64,000 bases of DNA from Stereum hirsutum FP-91666 SS1. Its lineage: Eukaryota; Basidiomycota; Agaricomycetes; Russulales; Stereaceae. The stretch covers positions 1,310,760 through 1,374,759 of the forward strand of contig NW_006763142.1 of assembly GCF_000264905.1 (NCBI RefSeq), given 5' to 3'. The translations under genes were made by a program, and so were the position numbers. Shown here piece after piece: positions 22,922-37,665 of this stretch (position 1 is its first letter; every line of letters starts with the position of its first letter). The notes beneath the pieces were generated by a model. That model was not told where the DNA came from, made no database searches, and saw nothing but the letters and a program-made list of their open reading frames with translations.

Positions 22922-24192
22922 ATGTCGACGGATCTGAAAGGCAACGCGGATGCTAGCCATCACGACGGGAGGAAGATCGACCAATTCGCTGATAAAGACG
23001 GGAAGTTTCGCAGGCCAGCTTCGAAGTTTCGGAATTTCGTGTCTGCGGATCCGGGGGCTGAGTTTCCTGCAGAGAAGGACCGATATGTGCGTTGATTTTC
23101 CAACTTAATCTCATGCAGCGTTCACTCTAGATGGTGATGGTGCTAACGCGGAAGATGCTGGCGTAGGTTCTGTATATCAATCCGGGATGTCCCTGGGCGA
23201 GTCGTACCAATCTCGTGAGGTCTTTGAAAGGTCTGGAAGATATCATTCAGCTTGTCACTATGGACTCTGGAATGACGGAGCAAGGATGGTACGTCCCACC
23301 CATCTCCACCGAACCAACACTCCGTATCCCTTCATTGTTATTCTGATACCACGACTATATACCTCCTTTTCCACCCAGGGCCTACACCGGCCTACACGGC
23401 ACAGACCCCAAGGACCCACTCTACGGCTTCACCTTCCACCGCCAACTCTACCTCAAAGCCGACCCTTCCTACGCCGGCCGTTTCACCGTCCCCGTCCTCT
23501 GGGACAAAAAGCAGGAAACGATAGTCTCCAACGAATCCTCCGAAATCATCCGCATGTTCTACTCCGCCTTTGACTCTCTCCTGCCCCCTGAGCGCCGGGA
23601 ATCCGCACATCCACTCGGCGGGTACTATCCCGCGCAGAACGAAGCGCTGCGGAAGGAGATCGATGACATGAACGAATGGGTGTACGATACCGTCAACAAC
23701 GGGGTCTACAAAACCGGGTTCGCCACCACCCAAGCCGCGTACGAGGAAGCTTGTGAGGCCGTATTCGCGTCGTTAGATCGTTTGGAGGCGATTTTGGAGG
23801 CGAATGAGAAGGAAGGCAACGGGAAGTATTTGGTGGGTGGGCATTTGACGGAGGCGGATATAAGGCTCTATCCGACGATCGCGAGGTTCGATGTCGGGTA
23901 TTATACGTTGTTTCAGTGTAATTTGAAGATGGTGAGGCATGATTATCCGAGGTTGCATGGGTGGTTGAGGAGGTTGTATTGGGATGAGGATGTAAGTGTG
24001 ACGAGGGGCGCGTTTAGGAAGACGACGTATTTTGAGCATGTGAGTTGGTTTGGTCTGCTTCTGAGGAGGACTTGGCTAAATCTTCGTTTCTTTCGGTGGT
24101 CGTAGATCAAGAGAGGATACGCGAATGCACAGAAGGCGAGGGTCATACCCAAGGGACCGCTCCCGGATATCTTACCGTTGGATGCGAAGTAG
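22922..24192 (+). CDS. Glutathionyl-hydroquinone reductase / Xi-class GST (Ecm4-like)
   Basis: Exons 22922-23086, 23167-23288, 23379-24039 and 24106-24192, giving 344 residues in frame. The family reduces S-glutathionyl-hydroquinones to hydroquinones using a catalytic cysteine. Seen: the active-site motif INPGCPWASR with Cys63, the DSGMTEQGW segment, the SNESSEIIRMF glutathione-site loop, and the C-terminal all-helical domain with HLTEADIRLYPT and YPRLHGWLRRLYW. Length and motif order fit the Ecm4/Omega-like group. No signal peptide, so cytosolic. The enzyme suits a fungus that generates quinones from lignin or plant phenols. Confidence 0.93.
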
Positions 24193-24486
24193 CAGTGTAA
24201 TTGTTCTTACTCCCGGGAAAGCTTCATATATGGAGGGTGTATTCATGTACTACTACGAAGCCGAAAAGTCATGATCCATATGGGACAGGCTCTTAACTCC
24301 TAATGATCTGACTGGTATATTCGTGAACTGGAGAATTGGGCCACACTTTTGGTGCCACCTGAAAGGTGCAATGTTCGACCTCAAGGCTCAAGCTCTTCCC
24401 CAACCACCACGAGCCTCTCCCGCCTGTTGCTCACACAAGAACATCCTACCTATATACCAGCCTCAACATACGCAAATCTCAGAAAC

Positions 24487-25185
24487 ATGCTCTCGCGAAC
24501 CTCCTTTCAGCCTCTCCGCTCAACAGCACTCCAACATCGCGTCCTGGCTCAAACACCAACACCATGTAGACGCCCACTCTTACCAGCCCATCTACGATTC
24601 ATGTCATCCTCGCCGTCGTCGCCGTCGTCCACAAAGCAAACGTGGGTCGTGTACGCGCCAGACAAGACAGAGCCTGGTACACTGGAACGAAGACAGTCGG
24701 TGCGTTCGAAACATTTGGAAAGGGTCGCGGAGTTTCATGATACGGGATATGTCAGTACGTAGCGTTTCTTTACCTTTCCGTCTTCTATGAAGGGCTGGGT
24801 GTAGTTGTATTGCGTGGAACCATGGACGGAAAGTGTTACGAGGGAGTACGGATATATATTGATGGTATCTCTCATAGAACTGGGCGGTGCTATGTTCAGT
24901 CCCGACTCTGTAACACCGGGCGCAACACAGAAGAAGATGGTGGGCTCCGTCATGTTCTTCCAGGCTGATAGTATTGAGGACGTGAAGAAGTCTGTGGAAA
25001 GTGATATTTATTATACTTCCGGTGTGGTGAGTCCCATCATCTCTTTGTCTTCCTGGTCACGGTAGACGTGTGGCGAGTTCAGGTGTGAGTTGATTTGAGT
25101 GAAAGCTAGCTAACATTGCTTGCAATAGTGGGACCCGGAGAAACTTGTTATCCTGCCTTTCAACTCGGCCTTTCCGTGGCCATGA
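24487..25185 (+). CDS. YCII-related domain protein, probably mitochondrial
   Basis: Exons 24487-24754, 24878-25026 and 25129-25185 give 157 residues in frame. The N-terminal ~45 residues are Arg/Ser/Pro-rich with almost no acidic residues, like a mitochondrial targeting sequence. The rest is the YCII fold: TWVVYAPDKTEPGTLERR, RSKHLERV, the LGGAMFSP strand, then KKMVGSVMFFQADSIEDVKK and SDIYYTSGVWDPEKLVILPF. YCII proteins are small dimeric alpha/beta proteins whose substrate is generally unknown. A second in-frame Met (MSSSPSS) could give a cytosolic form without the presequence. Confidence 0.88.
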
Positions 25186-27771
<2,586 letters not shown>

Positions 27772-28519
27772 TGCATAGGCCCTTTATACTGGAAAATTTG
27801 CCCGGTTTAGGAGAAAAATGTTTTTGTTGGAAATTGATAGGTGTTCTTTCTGCCACCTATTCTGCAATGTCTTTCTGTTCTGTTCTTATCAACGAATGTC
27901 GCTGCATTGTGACCGACGTTCACACTGGGGGAGCGCTACCTTCGGCAGCAGCCACCTTGCTTGTTGGATAACTTATACACGCACTTATGGTCTGCTCCAT
28001 ACCAAAGATATCTTCTTCAACGGGATTGGGAATGCTTACGCTGTGCCCGGCACCGGGGCAAGTCATTATCAGCAGTCTGCAATCCAGTCAAGTTGACTCG
28101 AGACTCTTCAATGACAAGTTCAGAGAGGTCAATCAACCCAAATGTCAACGCAGTGAACGGTATGGGTTCTCATTGCGTCCGACAGCAAGTCATTTGTCTA
28201 GAGCGATTCCACCGACGACGCCGGCCAACATAGGACTTAGAATCGGATATTCCAAGCAGCTGGACTATCCGATAGCGCTTCTTTTCCATATTATGATGGG
28301 TACTATGGAAAAATGCTCGGACATTGCTCCGGGATTCACTCGCGATGTTATGTTGGTAAAAATCATGGCATGCAGAGACCGATGAAGAATACCAGTTAAA
28401 AGGGACAATGACAATGACGGTCTGGTAGTGACCCTTACAACTGTCGAACACCTAGTACTAAATAGATATCCTCGGATGGCGTTTATGATCAACGCGGAGG
28501 GGAGGACGACGTGTGCCCT
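27772..28519. other. Intergenic between convergent xylanase and nuclease genes
   Basis: About 750 bp, probably two facing 3' UTRs and spacer. I see no gene or repeat. Confidence 0.5.
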
Positions 28520-29818
28520 TCACTGTTGGCTAGTACCAGCTGTGGCCGCACAATGGTGGTTGGCCGCACAGAATCCTGTCGACCCCGCGGCGCCGTGAAA
28601 CTCAACAGTGAATTGCGTGTTGTCTGGAAGTTTACGGTAGAGCCCGGAAATGCTCCCGCCTTGAGCTAAAGGCGAAAGTGCGGGTCAATCTTGGTGCCAA
28701 TCACAATGAACCAACCATGTACGAAAGATGGGCTTACATGAGTTCTCGCCCTTAGGCACGCACCCTAAAAAACCAATGTGTTTGAGCGACCTATGAGCAT
28801 GATTGAGCAGATTTGTGTGACTGACGAGTTGCAGCTGCGTCCTGTGCGGCTCGTTGGCCCTCCAGCGTGCTTGCAAATGGATACTCATCACAAGAATTAC
28901 CAGCAGCAAAGGCGGGGTTGCTGTTGTAATCAGAGGACCAGTAAGTACACTACCCGTTCGAAAGATTTAGAGGCGACCTTACAATCTCGTACTGCATCTG
29001 TTGGGGTTGGAAGAGCCGCAAGAGTTCTTCTTTCGCGCATTCTGACATTTGGCCGTCGCTCTAGAGACGGTCAGAGTCCTTGGGAGGCCTTTGCCTGTAG
29101 CAATAACGGATTTGACATCCATGAGAACAATGAAGGATCAAATCGAGAGTCGAGTAAGACATACAGTTCTATCACCATTGAGTAGCAAGGATATCAGTTT
29201 CAGAAAGCTAATGAGCGAGAGCTACTTACCACTCCGTAACACATGTTCTGGCAGACATTAGGAATCTTGTCGCAGTCGAACGCAAGAGTGTTCGCACGGC
29301 CTTCGATGACGTGCCAGCGAGCGACCTCATTATCCAGCCAAGGTTCGGTAGCACTTGCGTTTCCGTAGATCGTTCTCAACTCCGGGTACTCGTCTTCGCC
29401 GTCTGAGGATCGTTTTTTAGCACCCCCACCGACTTCGTTGATGGAACAGGCAGCCTCGCAACTGAATGCGTACAAGCTTCAGCGACTAACACACTCGAGT
29501 GAGATGATATTACTCACGGATCACAATCCCCATCACCAGACCCGCCGTCAGTCAGGCCTGCCAAAGGGTCAGACTTCACCGTCGTTAAGATGAGCAAATA
29601 TTCTAAGACGTACTGGCGCGACTAAAGAGGGAAGGCCAGGACACTTCGACAGACCGGTCAACGTCTTTTTCTACTATAGACTGTAAAGTGGACATGGTCA
29701 GATATCCTCATACTCATGCGATGAAGATGATAATTACCTTCGCAGACGCTCCAGACAGCATGGACATCTGAACCGATGCTGTCAGAGCTATAAAGAGGGA
29801 TAACAAGCGCCAATGCAT
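28520..29818 (-). CDS. Secreted NucA/NucB-type deoxyribonuclease-like protein
   Basis: Exons that can be placed firmly: 29818-29738 (signal peptide, MHWRLLSLFIALTASV...), 29680-29614, 29557-29518 and 29461-29230. They are followed by exons covering KGLPRTLTVSRA, KNSCGSSNPNRC, NSCDEYPFAST, TRCVPKGENS and SQGGSISGLYRKL, ending at 28520. The exon order, the conserved SCDEYPFAST and NSSQGG segments, and the paired cysteines match the fungal NucA/NucB nuclease family, whose bacterial members are extracellular or sporulation DNases. The two middle junctions (29230-28930) are not resolved; one splice phase does not close with the obvious sites, so a frame defect there cannot be excluded. A KKR motif follows the pro-like N-terminal segment and could be a processing site. 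Confidence 0.72.
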
Positions 29819-31708
29819 TATTCCAAAGTGATTTATGTGGGACTGTGGCCGAAGAACGGCGATGAAGGGATAAGAAGGGCGAGAAGTAGCACAAAACCTG
29901 TAGTTTATAAAGATGGGCTCTGAGAGGAGGACTGCATATGCGGCGGCTTTCAAGGCGTCAAGAGAGGAAGAGAGGGAGCTTGCCACAGAGTGATGACCAT
30001 ACAGCGAAGCTAGCACCGCCGGGTCAAAGAGACTAATACCACGTAGAACGTGTCACAGGCGACTCGAGAGACTTGTTACAGGGTGTTGCATCGCCAAGTC
30101 AAACACATAGAGGATTCGTGAGTGTCAGGATGCATAGGTATTGATGAATGGTCCTTTAGCGAATGTAAAGTGCTGGGTAACTTATGACCCCTTCGCGAAC
30201 GAGGATGCATTTGAGCCCAAAAATAAAAGTCAACACAAAAGAGACTGCCTTGGGAAGAATACCTGTAATCTCTCCGTTTGAGAGTAATCTAAGTAACAAG
30301 GTGTGTATGTGGAGGTCCTACTTCATCCTAGAGCCATCGAAGAGTAAGAGTACGACGTGCCCGAACGGTGAGTGGGTCTAGTCAAATCAAACTCCGCGCG
30401 GCTTTCTCCGGATTACCACCACGGATTTGCACTGAGAGCCGCACGATTTGCCGTTACCTTGGATTTACACGCAATACATCTTAATAGCTTTCCTATCGAA
30501 CTCTGGTGGTTAAAATCCCCACTGCAGGATTTCTGTGTTTCAACTAGCTTCAAACGCTCCATATCGCACTTAGAACGTCTTCTTCCAGTTTCACCATGTC
30601 CGGCGCCCACCACTACAGTGTGGCGGAAGGTCGAAGGCGCTCTTTGGAGAGTTTCGAGGATCATGAGGTGTGTATGACGATAGACCAGTACGGGCACTTA
30701 CGTTCTGCACAGCCGAGAAGATATAGACGATAATGATTCTCGCAACAAGGCCGATGGATTATCGCCATAGAGTGTTTCCGCGGAACGGAATCGTGCCAGC
30801 TGTCACAACATCGGTTTGACGTTGTCCATCACTCACAGCCCGTCCGAAATCCCTTGAGCTGCTTACAACAATCCTCTGACAACCCTCGTTTCAATCCTCT
30901 GCGTCATCCATATACCATGAAGACTCTGGTCGTCCTTTACCCGCGAGTCCTCTGCTTTCTATCCACAGCTTCAACAGGCTGACTTCGCCTGCTATTATCT
31001 AGAAACTTTAGGTCTGCGGACCTCGATGTGATGGACTATATTGATCCTCGGTCAGAGGAGGAGGAGTCCTTGACTGCAGTACGCTTCGGACAGAGCTCGA
31101 TCCCAACTGAGCTACCCACGAAGTTCGGTGAGGTCTTCGTGCTTGATGTTTCGACTGCTCTGAGCAATACGTACGGCCCATTCATCCCGATTCTCCGGCT
31201 GGATCATCCATCTCACTTTTTCATCAAAGGTTCGACCTCCTCAACATACCCGGGAGCGAAGTCTCTACAAGCATGAATGATGCCGTTCTTGGTGCCGAAG
31301 ATTCTGCCTCTATCAGAGGACTTGTAGGTGTCCCTAGTCAACCCTATTCACATACCCGTTGATGGAATTCTAGTTAGATAAAGCTACGTGGAACGTTACT
31401 CTGGGTTTAGGAACAACATGTGGGGTCACTCTATCTTCTCTTTGTTTTTTGTACTGATCATACTCTGCAGTGATGGCGAGGTCGGGTTTCCCTGATGAAT
31501 ATCCCACAATGCGAGGATTATTCGTCGGGACTCCTGCTGGTGCCAACCTCGGCAACATACGCGATAAATGTACGAGCATATCCTCCATTCTATGACTGTG
31601 TGAACATTCTTGAAACGCCGTGAGGTTTCTACGCCAAGCTCATGCGGTCGGCTTTCCGAGTCAGAACTTGAAATTCCCAACAATTTCGTGAAGTCGCAGT
31701 CTCGAGCA
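29819..31708. other. Intergenic, 1.9 kb, no supportable gene
   Basis: Contains the nuclease promoter region. An 82-codon ORF at 31028-31276 has a plausible amino-acid composition but no recognised homology, no convincing start and no clear partner exons. I treat it as unassigned. Confidence 0.45.
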
Positions 31709-31710
31709 TA

Positions 31711-32446
31711 CAGTCGTTTGCATATGAAACCCGAGGCGGTGTTTTTCTGTGCGCGCGGAAAGTTGTTTGTCTTATCCAAACAGTCACGGCGAGTCACGGT
31801 GTGGCACCATGAGCCACATAGTCAAAGAGTGGACCAAAGCCTCGACACTGACATTTGCGTCAGTCTAAGGGTAGATAAAGAAGTGCAGAAAATGTTTCAT
31901 CATAAAATGGGGGCTGTACATTTTACACTATGGGACACAGAACAGTTGTGCAAATGGATGATGATGGACGAGGGCCTCCTCGCAATGTCAAGTTGAGCGC
32001 CTTCAATCATTGAGACATGAGCTGAGAACCTACCCACTAGGAGGAGTGGGAGAAAGAGGCACTGATGTGGTGCGAGTCCCAATCTGTGTCGGAGGAACGT
32101 TCATCGGTACTCAAGATGGAAAGCAAGGTCGGCTTGACTTGTTCAAGTCTAACCTGAACTCATTGACAGTTCCGTCGTCGCTGAGAATGTGCAGGATGTT
32201 TGCAATTACCATGTATATAGTAGATTCCGAAGATGCTGAGGTGTAAAAGGAAGGTCCAGCACGTCCGAAGCAAGTAGGACGAGAGATGCGTACACGGTGT
32301 GTACGGTGTGTACGGTGTGTACGGGCATTGTTCCAAGACTTCGGAAATGTCCGTGGTGACAAGTGTTCGTCACGTATTTGGCTAAGACAAACAACTTTCC
32401 GCGCGCGCGGAAAAACGCCACCTCGGGTTTCATATGCAAACGACTG
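31711..32446. mobile_element. 736-bp MITE flanked by TA (Tc1/mariner-type)
   Basis: The two ends are inverted repeats about 68 bp long with about five mismatches, beginning CAGTCGTTTGCATATGAAAC at 31711 and, on the minus strand, at 32446. Each end is bordered by TA (31709-31710 and 32447-32448), the target duplication of Tc1/mariner elements. There is no transposase ORF. A 10-bp unit (TGTACGGTG...) is repeated about three times near 32290-32325. Confidence 0.85.
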
Positions 32447-32448
32447 TA

Positions 32449-33327
32449 ACGCCATCACCAGTCACTTTTTCGTCCACAAAAAATAGGGGAAATATGCGAA
32501 ACGGTCTCCCTCACAAGTCCTTCTGCGAATATTAGAAGCTAATTTCAGCCCTTCGAGTCGTAGATTTTGCGTCGAACACGGCATGGGATGGTACTCGACG
32601 TGCAAGATCACGGTACCGTCGGGCGTGACAGCGTCGGAGTACGAAGATGGCTCGGTCCGACCCGCAGGCACGAGAATCTGTGGCTGGAAATCGGGCGAGA
32701 ATCCGCCGCTCTCGGTTGCCGAATGCACCCTAAGGTTCGAGAGGAGAGGAAGAGGTAGTTGAGATATAATAGCTGTCTTGACCGTTTTTATATCGACCTA
32801 CTTCACTGCACGATCTGACAAGACGGTGAGGCCCGCATCCCGACGCGGCGTCGGGCGTCGTGGCGCACGACGACCAGTCATTTTGATGATACCCGCCTTG
32901 AACCCGCCCTCTCGCCCGCCGTTACAGTCATCGAAGTCAGGCACTACACTTTCGACCACTCACACAAGTCATTCTGTGCGGTCCCGCCGTTGTGGTGACT
33001 TCAGTCGCGTTGATGTTGTGTTGATGTATCCGCTCAAACTCCCACTCCGCCCTGGCATCATACCTGGCATTATCCGAGCCTTGCGGTCTATATATACCAG
33101 CACTCGTGAACAAGATACAGACATCCCCGCTCAGTCTCGAAATCCAGACTCAAAGATCGAGGAAGACAATCGTTCCTCTTCACTATAGAATCCCCGCTGG
33201 CCAACAACCACTATCTTAGTTGACACCAAGTCGACACATTCCTCTGCAAGTTAGCTTGACTTCCTGCTTGACGTCCTTCCTTCGACTTTCCGCAACTTCA
33301 ACGCCTTAGCCCTCGGCCCTCCGCAAG
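32449..33327. other. Upstream region of DUF4246 copy B
   Basis: Contains a TATA-like CTATATATACC near 33090, about 235 bp before the ATG, in a run of moderately GC-rich sequence. A minus-strand ORF (32462-32728) has no recognised homology. Confidence 0.45.
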
Positions 33328-35606
33328 ATGTTATCCGGTGAAAACCCTAAGAGGAGAGAGAGACCGGCCCCAATCCATATGCCTGAGCTCCCTAAACCGG
33401 GCCCCTATAGGCTTCCAGGATACGGCCTACCAGTCAACTTCGAACCCCAACCAAGCCATAAAGTTCATCGCTCTCTTGGCCCTCCAACGTACCAATATCA
33501 AGAGGTTCACTATCCTCAACAAGGAGACGGAGACACTTTGTGAGTTGTGTGTCCTTACATTTCCATTTTTGCTAGGTTGGTGTCGTGAAATGATACTGTG
33601 TGCTGATGGCATGCAACTGTTATTTTAGGTTTAGGAATGCCCTTCGAGGAGGAGATACGTAAGGTTTTATCTCTTTGCATTGCATTCACTCGTGTCTTAG
33701 ACTATGCTTCCGAACTAGCACAACTCTGTTGACCTTGCGAGAGATCACGATGATGCGCCTCATGAACCAATTGACGGACAAACCTCTGTGGGAGGAGAAG
33801 GTAAGACTTATCGAAGTTCGTTTATACCCATAGCCGATGTTCAACCGCCACCTTCAAACCGTGTCCTAGGTTTTTGATGACAATATTACCGCCAAGTGGA
33901 AGGCTGAAGCCCTCGCCACACCCGAGATCGATATCACGGAGCTAATGGTCGACTACTGCATCGTCGAGCTGCGTTGGAAAACCGAACTATTCAAGAAGCA
34001 TGGATTCGTCATTGCTTTCGAAGGCGACGTCGTTAAATCGGACTCTGCTATCTCTCCCAAGTTGAAAGACGAGCTCAAAGCAGCCGTGATATCTCTGGAG
34101 AATGTGCCGGATAAGTACAAGGATTGGCATCCCGGCTCTGACGAGAAGGTAACTCTCTGTCCTACACGAGCTGTGGCGTTTGCTGACAGAAAAGTAGGTC
34201 CTGGATCTTGTTCACCCATCGCTGTTTCCTCTCGTCTACGGAAAGACGAGGATTTTGCCCGATAGCACATGTGGCCTCGACGACTGCATCCGTAGGTGTG
34301 GCGAGGGCGTCGTTCTTCCCGCTCCCTCGAAAGAGGAGTGCGAATTCATCCGTGATGACTTATATGGGCGGGGTCACTATTACTCAGACCGTCATCCCAC
34401 TCCTTGGAGTCGCAATTACCAGTGGCTTCCGTGTCAGGTGAAACTGACTGACGGTGTGGCGAAGTGAGTCCTAAGCTCGTCACTTTCCTCTAGTCGTGAA
34501 AAATAGCAACTCAGGCCGATTCAGGATCACGAGCTATATCAATAATCTGCATCCTCAACACAACAAGGGTCTCTACAGCGTCGTCGAACAGGTCATCACA
34601 CGCACCGTCCCGCTCTGGAACAGAACACTCACAGCTCTTCAAGCGGATGGCGGACGTGGGGAGCTCAACCCCGCTCGTATACCAACGTATAACGGCCCCT
34701 CATACGGAGACGAAGAGGAGCCGGAGATGGAGGAAGGCGAGGATGATGGTGACTACTCAGATAGGCTGAGAGCTTGGAGGCGTTCTAACGTACTCAAGCC
34801 GGAGCCCGTAATATTCGACGCACTAGAATTCGAAGAGAAGGCGGGTGTGGTGCTGGAGACTGACTTTGCGGAGAAGGGGTTACAGGTGATCGTGAAGTTG
34901 GCTAATATTCAGCTTACGCCTGAGAAGCCGACCTACGATGGCGGGAGCTGGCACGTCGAGGGTCAGCTTGTGAGTTCTCCGTATCCCGATCTTTCGTTAT
35001 CCAACGTTCTGACTGCTATGAATGATCTAGAACGAGCACATCTGTGCAACTGCAATCTACTACTACGATTGCGAGAACATCACCGACAGCCATCTTTCTT
35101 TCCGTCAACAATCTGACGCGGATACCATGGACTATAACTATGGACAGGACGATCATGAATGGTTACAAGTCGTATTTGGATGCCAGAACGGAGAATCCAG
35201 CGTTCAAGAGCTCGGCGACGTCCTCACGAAAGAAGGCCGCCTCATCACCTTTCCCAACATTCTTCAACACTGCGTCCAGCCCTTCCGTCTTGCCGACCCC
35301 ACGAAACCAGGCCACCGCAAGATCCTGGCGCTCTTCCTCGTCGATCCTCATATCCAGATCATCTCGACGCAGAACGTACCCACTCAGAGGAGGGACTGGT
35401 GGACCGAGGAGCTGCAGTCAACGAAGAGCTTTGGGAAGTTGCCTATCGAGGTGGGGATGCAGATCGGGAATTTGGTAGATGATTGGCCGATTGGGATGGA
35501 GGAGGCGAAGAAGATGAGGGAGGAGCTGATGGATGAGCGGAGGGCGTTCGTGGACAACAATAATTTCTGGTTTAGTTCGACGACCTTTTCTCTTTGCGAG
35601 CATTGA
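33328..35606 (+). CDS. DUF4246 family protein, intact copy B
   Basis: Seven exons: 33328-33539, 33629-33658, 33719-33800, 33870-34148, 34198-34463, 34525-34969 and 35031-35606, giving 629 residues. Exon sizes match copy A exactly in exons 3, 4, 5 and 7; exons 1, 2 and 6 differ by multiples of three, so the gene structure is conserved. The putative metal and 2-oxoglutarate residues are kept (WHVEGQ, LQHCV with the same His, PGHRK). It differs from copy A mainly in the acidic segment before VKLANIQL. It is about 20 kb away on the opposite strand, without the small partner gene and without a duplicated flank, so it is the more diverged paralog. Confidence 0.9.
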
Positions 35607-35808
35607 ACTACTCTTTCTTGCGCTGAATGAATCCGCACTTGGTATAAATTCGATCGATTGTGCAGTACAGTAGCTTTCAACTTGCATGTAGCCTATTCAT
35701 ATCTATCCCAAGAGAATAATAATCGACACCTCGTCTCTCGTAAGAGTGCGAGGCAAGAGTCTTTTGAATATAGCTACCATCTAAAGCTATGTGATCGAAG
35801 TATGCACC

Positions 35809-37665
35809 TCAAAACGCCATCGCCTTTTGGTCGGCACCGTTCCCTTCATCGCTAGTTGTCTGAAGGCCCTTCACATCTCTGTCAGAGCCGTCCATAGTGT
35901 GATGGGAGGCGAAGTCCCTCTGGACGCGTACTTCGCGAGAGACGTTGACGTCGACGTGGTTGAGGCGGATGGAGGTTTGCTGCAAGGATTGGTGCTGCAG
36001 CCGTGTAGAGTAGGGTGAAAATGATTAGAAGACAATGAACGCAGATAATCAGAAAGTGTACCTCAACATCCTGTTGGCTGCCCATGCGCGACTTCATCTC
36101 TCTGCGCGAGAGTAAAGTGTCCAGCAAAGTCTGTACAGAAAACATGGACCCCCGTCGACATCAAGCATATGCATCAGTGTCACAGTTCGGAGGTAAATAC
36201 GAAGGACAGTAGCGCATAACGTACGTTGGTGTAGATTCTCCCAATGGGGAATGCGAACATAGCGTAAAGGTTCGTCGTAGGGTTGAAGTGGAACGAAAAC
36301 ATGTCTCCGAGAGCGAAGATGGTGACGAAGAGACCGGTCTGAATAGCACCGCGCATGACGCGGAAGATGAGCGAATCGGTTTTGCGGAAGCCAGTACGGG
36401 AGCGCCAGAGGGACCAGCAGAGGGAAACTGCGATAAGACGTTGCACGAACGGCAGCAGATGTCAACAAATTGAGCATGGTCACATGGAGAGATGACGTAC
36501 CGGTGATAATGATATCAGCTGAGGTCTGGAAGACAAGCCATAGCAGGGAGACGATTGAGATGGTAGGAAGCAGGGCCACCCTGTGACGAATGGAAAAACG
36601 ATAAGTACTTGGCGTGCAATGCCTATAGTAAAATGGACTCACTCTCCAAGGATACCGCATTGTACACCAGCGATCATGCCACAGATAAAACTGGTGAACG
36701 AAAACACGAATATGATCGCGGCAAGGATCTTGCTCTTGGTGAATAGGAAAACACTATGGCGAACGATGAGGATAATTAGCGAGAGGTCTACCAGGCACCA
36801 TACAAAATAGATTAACCGCCAGCCCAAGAAAGATTGGCTTAGTAGAGCGGTCAGAGCAGCTGATGGGGTAATGTGAACTTGCGCCAAACGTGATAGGTAT
36901 GTATTCGAACGTACTTGCACAAGCAGCTAGAGGCCAGATGCCAGGGTGGGGTCGGTCAGTGGAGCATCAACGACGGTCAGACATTAAGGAAGACTCACTG
37001 AAGGTGATCGTCCAGCTGACGCCTGAAGCAGATCTTTGGTGAGCTCACGACGTCCGACACCCGAGTATCTAAGGAGGTCTTACGGAATAGGATGGCAGGG
37101 TTGTTAAAGTTGGTCACACTAAGGGTATATATGAGTCGTTAATTTTGAACCAGGAGAGGACGAATACGGACCAGGTCTCCCATGCCGAGTAGACGCTCCT
37201 GGATAATTTCAATCAGAGGCAAAGAAATAGGATAGAAAGGGGACAACATACACGCCAGCATGAATGGTGTCTACGACAAACAGCGCTCCGACCAAGGCTC
37301 TATTGCAGTAGGGTGATCAGCAGGTAAATAACAAGGGAATGAGTAGAACCGACCGGATGTATAGCCTATCCTTGTGGGCTGGTGACCGAAATAGTTCGTG
37401 AGAAGAGTGAGGCTATAGCTGAATGGCATCGGGGCTTACGGGACATATAATATAAGAGAAACTGGTAGCAGACGAGGCCGTACAGAAAGATATTGACTAT
37501 ATGAGACTATAATTCAGCCGACGCTAGTGAAGGCAATCCAACAAATCTCACAGAACAGTCCCACCAGCAGGACGCCTGTTCGAATCAGCAGTTAGGTCAA
37601 CACTCGCATAGATTCGTTATGACGGAGAAACTGTGCTCACCGATGGTCGTATCGTACTCGCCCAT
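35809..37665 (-). CDS. DUF6534-type multi-pass membrane protein
   Basis: Multi-exon gene starting MGEYDTTIG at 37665. It contains hydrophobic exons (LYGLVCYQFLLYY, GALFVVDTIHAG, VFSFTSFICGMIAG, ISIVSLLWLVFQTSADII) and the conserved segment SFHFNPTTNLYAMFAFPIGRIY, then TNTLLDTLLSRREMKSR, typical of basidiomycete DUF6534 proteins. These are predicted seven-helix membrane proteins of unknown function, often expanded in mushrooms. A final exon (about 35970-35809) encodes a hydrophilic tail ending KAMAF. Some internal junctions in the 5' half are approximate. Confidence 0.82.

Noticed and set aside
31028..31276. 82-codon ORF with plausible composition
   Set aside because: No homology recognised, and no credible start or splice partners; listed only as unassigned intergenic.
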